Positions 59,343-64,000 of a DNA stretch of 64,000 nt are shown here, in pieces. Made by a program: the position numbers and the translations under genes. The notes below the pieces were generated by a model. The model was not told the DNA's origin and did not search any database. It saw only the letters and a program-made list of their open reading frames with translations. This stretch comes from Arthrobacter sp. 9AX (GTDB lineage: Bacteria; Actinomycetota; Actinomycetes; Actinomycetales; Micrococcaceae), in assembly GCF_902506095.1 (NCBI RefSeq), contig NZ_LR733293.1, positions 602,416-666,415 of the forward strand, in the 5' to 3' direction. Every line of letters begins with the position of its first letter. Within the stretch, counting starts at the first letter, position 1.

Positions 59343-61709
59343 ATGGCTATCATCACCGCAGACCGCGAGCGGTTCCCCAACACCCCCTGGCAACTCGTCG
59401 AAACACGCCACGAGCCGGGCGCGGAAGGCACCTTGGAAACGCTCTTTGCCCTAGGCAACGGGCACCTGGGAATCCGCGGCGCCCACTGGGCGGCGGCGGA
59501 CTCCGACCTGCCGGGCAGCTTCATCAACGGGTTGCACGAGATCTGGGACATCAAGCACGCCGAGAACGCGTTTGGATTCGCCCGCACCGGCCAGCGGATC
59601 CTCTACATCCCGGACGCCAACAACTTCACCGTGGTCATCGACGGCGAGTACCTCAGCCTGGCCGAATCCGAGGTGGTGGACTACCGCCGCGCTGTTGACT
59701 TCGCCACCGGCGTGTACGAATGCCGCATTACGTGGCAGTGCCGTTCCGGGGCGGTTGTCACCACCACTGAGCGCCGGGCCGTCGGGTTCGCCACCCGCGG
59801 AGCCCTCGGCATCTCCCTGGAGGTGGCCACCGACCGCGAGGTCTCGGTGGACGTCACCTCCTCTGTGATCAACCGACAGGACCAGCCGGTGGAGGACCAC
59901 TCCGCCCACGACCCGCGCCGGGCAGGCCGCCACGCCGGACGCGTGCTGCTGCCGCTGCGCCTCGACGGCGGCGACGGCTCGCTGCGCCTGGCCTGGGAGG
60001 CCGCCGAATCGAAGCAGCGCGTGGGTATCGCCGTGGATCACTGGACCTCGGCGGGCCACCAGCCGTTCGACACGCTCGTGGACCAGGACGACAGCAGCGT
60101 CCGCTACGTGCTGGCGGTGGGCCCGGAGGAGCCGTTCCGTTTGGAGAAGAGCGTCAGCTACGCTGCCGGCGCCGCCATCCAGGACCCGTCCATCGACGCG
60201 GCCGCCGTGGCGGAAGAGGGCCTGCGGCCCGTCGCCGATATCTTCGCCGAAAGCGTTGAGCATTACCGCGAACACTGGGCCACCTCGGACATCGTGGTGA
60301 GCGGCGGCAAGCCCGAACTCCAGCAGGCCATCCGCTGGAACCTGTTCCAGCTCGCCCAGGCGACGGCACGCGCGGACGTGGCCGGAATCCCCGCGAAGGG
60401 CGTCACGGGCTCGGGCTACGAGGGCCATTACTTCTGGGACCAGGAGGTGTACCTCCTGCCGTACCTGACCTACACCAACCCCGTGGGTGCCCGCCGCGTC
60501 CTGGAGTTCCGCCACGCCATGCTCCCCGAAGCCAAGGTCCGGGCGAAGGAACTGAGCGTGGAAGGCGCGCTGTTCCCGTGGCGCACCATCAACGGGCTCG
60601 AAGCCAGCGCCTACTACGCTGCCGGGACCGCCCAGTTCCACATCGCCGCCGCCATCGCCTTCGCCACCAACCGGTTTGTCTGGGCTACGGGGGACGTCGA
60701 GTTCCGCGACAACATCGGGGCCGAACTGCTGATCGAAACAGCCCGGATGTGGATCTCGCTGGGCTTCTTCGGCAAGGACGGCCTGTTCCACATCCACGGC
60801 GTCACCGGCCCGGATGAATACACGGCGGTGGTCAACGACAACCTCTACACCAATGTCATGGCCCGGTTTAACCTGCGGGCCGCCGCTGCCCTGGAGCACG
60901 CCGGCATCACGTTCGAAGAGCGGCAGCTGTGGGAGGCGGCAGCAAGCCGGATGCACCTGCCGTTCGACAAGCGCATGGAGGTGTACTCACAGGACAACGA
61001 CTTTATGACGCTGGAATCGTGGGACTGGAGCACGCCCCGGTCCAAGTACCCGCTGCTCCTGCACTTTCATCCGCTGGTCATCTACCGCCATCAGGTCCTG
61101 AAGCAGGCGGATACTGTCCTGGCGATGTTCCTGCAGTGGCAGGATTTCACGGCAGAGGAAAAACACCATGCCTTCGACTTCTACGATCCGCTGACCACCG
61201 GGGATTCAACGCTGTCCGCCTGCGTGCAGGGGATCATGGCTGCGGAGGTGGGGTACTCCCGCGAAGCGCTGGAGCACTTCACCAACGCCGTGTTCATCGA
61301 CCTGGATGACACGCACGGCAACACCATCGACGGTGTGCACATCGCGTCCACCGGCGGCGTGTGGAGCTCCCTGGTGTGCGGCTTCGCGGGCATGCGGGAC
61401 CAGGGTCCTGTTCCGTACTTTGATCCGCGGCTTCCTGCCGAGTGGGAGGGGCTGGCCTTCCACCTCAAGATCCGCGGACGCCTGCTGCTGGTCCAGCTCG
61501 ATGCCGGCAGCATCACCCTGACCATCCAGGACGGCGCCCCCCTCGAGGTGGACGTCCGCGGTGAGCTGTTCAGCGTAGGGGCCGAGCCTGTCCGGGTGGC
61601 CCTTGCGCACGTCCCCGTGCCGGAGTCCACGGTGTTCCCGAGCGGACATCCGACGGCGAGCCTTCCGATAGTGCGCGGGGCCGGCGAGGTGCCGCTCCCG
61701 GCAGCTTAG
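59343..61709 (+). CDS. GH65 disaccharide phosphorylase (maltose/trehalose/kojibiose type)
   Basis: A 788-residue inverting phosphorylase. The barrel has FWDQEVYLLPYLTYTNP and the general acid Glu492 in HGVTGPDEYTAVVNDN; later comes GIMAAEVGY and DTHGNTIDGVHIASTGGVW. It splits an alpha-glucosidic disaccharide with phosphate to beta-glucose 1-phosphate plus glucose. Maltose is the best guess because the window also has amylase, malQ and a shared operator, but trehalose or kojibiose phosphorylases look alike. It overlaps the converging MFS gene by four bases. Confidence 0.92.
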   Translation: MAIITADRERFPNTPWQLVETRHEPGAEGTLETLFALGNGHLGIRGAHWAAADSDLPGSFINGLHEIWDIKHAENAFGFARTGQRILYIPDANNFTVVIDGEYLSLAESEVVDYRRAVDFATGVYECRITWQCRSGAVVTTTERRAVGFATRGALGISLEVATDREVSVDVTSSVINRQDQPVEDHSAHDPRRAGRHAGRVLLPLRLDGGDGSLRLAWEAAESKQRVGIAVDHWTSAGHQPFDTLVDQDDSSVRYVLAVGPEEPFRLEKSVSYAAGAAIQDPSIDAAAVAEEGLRPVADIFAESVEHYREHWATSDIVVSGGKPELQQAIRWNLFQLAQATARADVAGIPAKGVTGSGYEGHYFWDQEVYLLPYLTYTNPVGARRVLEFRHAMLPEAKVRAKELSVEGALFPWRTINGLEASAYYAAGTAQFHIAAAIAFATNRFVWATGDVEFRDNIGAELLIETARMWISLGFFGKDGLFHIHGVTGPDEYTAVVNDNLYTNVMARFNLRAAAALEHAGITFEERQLWEAAASRMHLPFDKRMEVYSQDNDFMTLESWDWSTPRSKYPLLLHFHPLVIYRHQVLKQADTVLAMFLQWQDFTAEEKHHAFDFYDPLTTGDSTLSACVQGIMAAEVGYSREALEHFTNAVFIDLDDTHGNTIDGVHIASTGGVWSSLVCGFAGMRDQGPVPYFDPRLPAEWEGLAFHLKIRGRLLLVQLDAGSITLTIQDGAPLEVDVRGELFSVGAEPVRVALAHVPVPESTVFPSGHPTASLPIVRGAGEVPLPAA

Positions 61710-63058
61710 TCTCCGCCCGTCGTCGTCCGTTCCGCCTCAGGTGACGTGCCTTCGGGTGGCGCGCCCTCAGGCGACCGGTCCCCAGGTGACCGGTCGAGCG
61801 GGTGGGCCAGTTCGTCGTCGGACATCCGTGCCACCATCATGGCGATGACCGCCATGATGGGGCACACGCCCCCGGCCACCACAAAGATCAGCCAGATGGG
61901 AAGGACCTCGGCGGCGGGCCCGGCCAGGGCCATGGACACCGGCATCAGGGCGAGCGAGACAAAAAAATCCAGGCTCGACACGCGGCCCAGGAGATGGGAC
62001 GGGACGCGCCGCTGGAGCAGGGTGCCCCAGATAACCATGCCCACGCTGCCCGTGGCACCGAAGATGAACAGTGCCGCCGCGATGGTCCAGAAGTTGTCCA
62101 TGAATCCGACGGCGGCGAGCGGCAGGCTGCCCGCGCCCCAGGAGACCATCATCACCGTGAGGTAGCGCCGGGGCAGCCGCAGTGAGGCCGTGAGCAGCGA
62201 TCCGAGGGCCGCACCCACGCCCATCACGGCGAGCAGGAAGCCGAACACGCTGGAATCCCCGCCCAGCTGGTCGCGGACAACGAACGGCAGCAGCACCTCG
62301 ATGGGGCCGATCAGGAAGAGCACCGAAATGCACGCCCAGATCAGGGTCCAGAGCAGCCACGGGGTCCGCAGGGTGTAGCTGACACCTTCGCGCAGGTCGT
62401 GGAGCAAGGACGTTTTGCCGCGGCCACTGCCAGCGCCGTCCTCCGCGCCGTTGACCGGCGCAGCCAGCGCGTGCCGGCCCAGGAAGTTCAGGACGATGAA
62501 GGCCGAAAGGTGGCACAGCGCCACGGCCGTTACCGCGTGCGACGGCGAAAGGGCAGCCACCACGACACCTGCCACTGCCGGCCCGGCCGCCTGCTGGAGC
62601 ACCGGCCGCATGGATCCCTCCATCCCGTTCGCGGCAAGCAGGTCCTCGGCGGGAAGGATGCGCGGCAGGATCGCGGAGTAGGCGGGGAAGAAGAATGCGG
62701 CGCCGACCCCCAGCACAAAGGCACCCGCGGCCACATGCCAGAGCTGCAGCCAGCCCGCCAGGGCAAGTCCGCTGATGGCGGCGATGACCGCGAGGTTGGC
62801 GCCCTCCACAGCGATGATCAGGCGGCGTTGCGGAATGCGGTCCGCGGCGATGCCGCCGGCCAGCACAAAGGCCACCAGGCCCACACTACCGGCAGCGGCC
62901 ACGAGGGACAGCTCCAGCGGCCCGCCACCGAGGTGGATCACCTGGTAAACCATGGCGACGGCCCACATGCCGGAACCGAAGATGGAGATGGCCAGTGCGG
63001 AAATCAGTACCCGGTACTCACGGTGGACAAAGGGCCGCAAGGCTTTGGGGGCGGGCAT
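61706..63058 (-). CDS. MFS exporter (EntS/multidrug type)
   Basis: A 450-residue, 12-helix MFS protein of the MFS_3 group: FVHREYRVLISALAISIFGSGMW, then GGIAADRIPQRRLI in the first loop and FPAYSAILPRILPAEDLLAANG, which marks relatives of enterobactin exporters. The substrate could be a drug or a siderophore; the desABCD operon lacks an adjacent exporter, but 20 kb separates them. A polar, Pro/Gly-rich tail ends the protein. TAGACT lies six bases before the ATG, so the gene is probably leaderless. Confidence 0.87.
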   Translation of the reverse strand: MPAPKALRPFVHREYRVLISALAISIFGSGMWAVAMVYQVIHLGGGPLELSLVAAAGSVGLVAFVLAGGIAADRIPQRRLIIAVEGANLAVIAAISGLALAGWLQLWHVAAGAFVLGVGAAFFFPAYSAILPRILPAEDLLAANGMEGSMRPVLQQAAGPAVAGVVVAALSPSHAVTAVALCHLSAFIVLNFLGRHALAAPVNGAEDGAGSGRGKTSLLHDLREGVSYTLRTPWLLWTLIWACISVLFLIGPIEVLLPFVVRDQLGGDSSVFGFLLAVMGVGAALGSLLTASLRLPRRYLTVMMVSWGAGSLPLAAVGFMDNFWTIAAALFIFGATGSVGMVIWGTLLQRRVPSHLLGRVSSLDFFVSLALMPVSMALAGPAAEVLPIWLIFVVAGGVCPIMAVIAMMVARMSDDELAHPLDRSPGDRSPEGAPPEGTSPEAERTTTGGD

Positions 63059-63064
63059 AGGGTA

Positions 63065-63070
63065 AGTCTA
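63065..63070 (-). promoter_or_regulatory. -10 element (TAGACT) of a leaderless MFS gene
   Basis: On the minus strand TAGACT is followed by six bases and ATG. No ribosome site is present. Confidence 0.55.
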
Positions 63071-63150
63071 GGCTTTGGGGCAGACGGCAGGGTACGCAGG
63101 CCGCCTGCTGCCGGAGCCGACTGGGGCGGCGGCCATGCCGTGGCCTAATG

Positions 63151-63166
63151 TTAAGCAAGCTTAGTA
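63151..63166 (+). promoter_or_regulatory. TTAAGCAAGCTTAGTA motif upstream of the EcsC-like gene
   Basis: TAAGCAAGCTTA is a near-palindrome related to the AAGCATGC sites at 19664, 36583 and 57167. It lies 48 bases before the start codon. Confidence 0.45.
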
Positions 63167-63214
63167 TTAGGAGAGCCGCAACCACCGCGGCCGGTGAGAG
63201 CAACAGAGGTGACC

Positions 63215-64000
63215 ATGGCCAGGCGCAGCAATCCCGCAGTACGAATCGCAACCGAAACCGCCCACAATGCAGTGTTCGATGCCGACGGCAAGCCCAAGCC
63301 CGGCGTCCACAACATGCTCCTCAAAGCAGTGGAAATCCAGCGCCCGCTGGTGCTGGCGTACATCCGCCGGCTGCAGAAAAAGCACCCCCGTGCCACGGCC
63401 TCCCAGTTGGCAGACATCCTCGAGCGCGACTACCTGCGTGCCGTCACCGGCGGCGGCGCAATAGTGGGCGCCACCGCCGTCGTCCCGGGTGTGGGTACGA
63501 TGGCGTCGCTCGGCCTGTCCGCAGCGGCCACCGTGGGGTTCCTCGAGGCGACTGCCCTCTATGCCACCTCCCTCGCGGAACTGCACGGCATCCGGCTCAC
63601 CAACCCGGAGAAGGCCAGCACCATGGTGATGGCCATCATGCTCGGCGAGGAGGGAACGGCACTGCTGGGAACGCTCAGCGGCCAGGCGGCCGGAAACGGC
63701 ATGAACACCACCCGGGCCTGGGGTAACGTGCTGTCCAAATCCATGCCCGTTCCAGGGTTCGGCTCGGTGAAGAACCGGATCCAGAAAGCCTTCCTCAAGA
63801 ACCTCCTCAAACGGCAGGGGACTGCGCTGTTCGGGCGGGCGCTGCCGTTCGGCATCGGTGCCGTAGTGGGCGGAGCCGGTAACCTCATGATGGGCCGGGC
63901 AGTGGTGTCGAACGCGAAGGAAGCGTTTGGCCCCATGCCGGACACCATCCCCGGTGAGCTCAACGCCGCCGCGGCACCGGACCACCTGACGCTGGAAGGC
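63215..64000 (+). CDS. EcsC-like protein with hydrophobic segments, cut by the window end
   Basis: An open frame of 262 codons starts at an ATG with AGAGG five bases upstream and runs off the right edge with no stop. The protein begins MARRSNPAVRIATETAHNAV, has a helical region (LVLAYIRRLQKKHPRATASQ), a long Gly/Ala-rich hydrophobic stretch (about residues 80-125, VTGGGAIVGATAVVPGVGTM), and a second one (about 210-235) reading LPFGIGAVVGGAGNLMMGRAVV. The second resembles the P-x-x-G-A-x-x-G-x-x-x-N pattern of EcsC-family proteins. Function unknown. Its promoter region carries the AAGC-type palindrome. Confidence 0.7.
   Translation, partial: MARRSNPAVRIATETAHNAVFDADGKPKPGVHNMLLKAVEIQRPLVLAYIRRLQKKHPRATASQLADILERDYLRAVTGGGAIVGATAVVPGVGTMASLGLSAAATVGFLEATALYATSLAELHGIRLTNPEKASTMVMAIMLGEEGTALLGTLSGQAAGNGMNTTRAWGNVLSKSMPVPGFGSVKNRIQKAFLKNLLKRQGTALFGRALPFGIGAVVGGAGNLMMGRAVVSNAKEAFGPMPDTIPGELNAAAAPDHLTLEG

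Overview
The window is chromosomal DNA of a high-GC Gram-positive actinobacterium, most likely of the Micrococcaceae (Arthrobacter / Pseudarthrobacter / Paenarthrobacter type). This rests on the very G/C-biased third codon positions, many GTG and TTG starts, several genes that appear leaderless, a LigD of the mycobacterial domain order POL-PE-LIG, a desferrioxamine operon with a DtxR/IdeR-like iron box, and small actinobacterial families (DUF3040, DUF6458-like, dodecin). No rRNA, tRNA, insertion sequence, prophage or CRISPR array was seen. The gene at each edge is cut: the 3' end of a gene at 1-90 and the 5' part of a gene from 63215.

Layout, left to right. (1) 1-3.5 kb: a tetrose/tetritol cassette (SDR dehydrogenase, one-chain DhaK-DhaL kinase, RpiB-type isomerase) that fits oxidation of D-threitol to D-erythrulose, phosphorylation, and isomerisation to erythrose 4-phosphate. 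(2) 3.5-9.5 kb: an SRPBCC protein, an SDR that lacks the YxxxK catalytic pair, a divergent TetR regulator with a perfect 36-bp palindrome between them, an EamA transporter whose start is unclear, DUF3040, an aldo/keto reductase and a GAF-ANTAR regulator. (3) 9.6-18.6 kb: 4-alpha-glucanotransferase, an NmrA-type protein, a large secreted alpha-amylase with two C-terminal X25-like modules, a lactonase-family beta-propeller and a PrmC-related methyltransferase. (4) 18.7-27.3 kb: small stress/envelope proteins, then a pectin-related region with a secreted PL11-type rhamnogalacturonan lyase overlapping an aldo/keto reductase, a second operon of two aldo/keto reductases plus an epimerase-like protein, and an MmyB-type regulator. 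(5) 28.1-33.9 kb: a GntR-controlled four-carbon acid-sugar operon (DUF1537 kinase, LtnD-like dehydrogenase, GntP permease, class II aldolase). (6) 36.9-42.2 kb: desABCD for a desferrioxamine-type siderophore. (7) 42.2-46.0 kb: an SDR, a FUSC-type exporter and an MHS permease. (8) 46.9-50.7 kb: a divergent NHEJ pair, ligD and ku. (9) 50.9-57.1 kb: a methyltransferase/SRPBCC pair, then the fructose PTS operon fruR-fruK-fruA-ptsH. (10) 57.3-64 kb: an esterase, a beta-phosphoglucomutase / GH65 phosphorylase operon, an MFS exporter and the start of an EcsC-like protein.

Themes. The region is rich in carbohydrate use: starch and maltodextrin (amylase, malQ, GH65 phosphorylase, beta-PGM), pectin (PL11 lyase), fructose, tetritols and four-carbon sugar acids. 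LacI-type palindromes with a central CG lie upstream of the amylase, the GH65 operon, the lyase and one reductase operon, which suggests related LacI-family control. A separate AAGCATGCTT-like palindrome recurs before four genes for small or poorly characterised proteins. The most interesting unit is the acid-sugar operon: it has the kinase, dehydrogenase and permease of the E. coli ygb (otn) type, but a class II aldolase replaces OtnC and OtnI. That is the same domain set found fused in one large plant protein.
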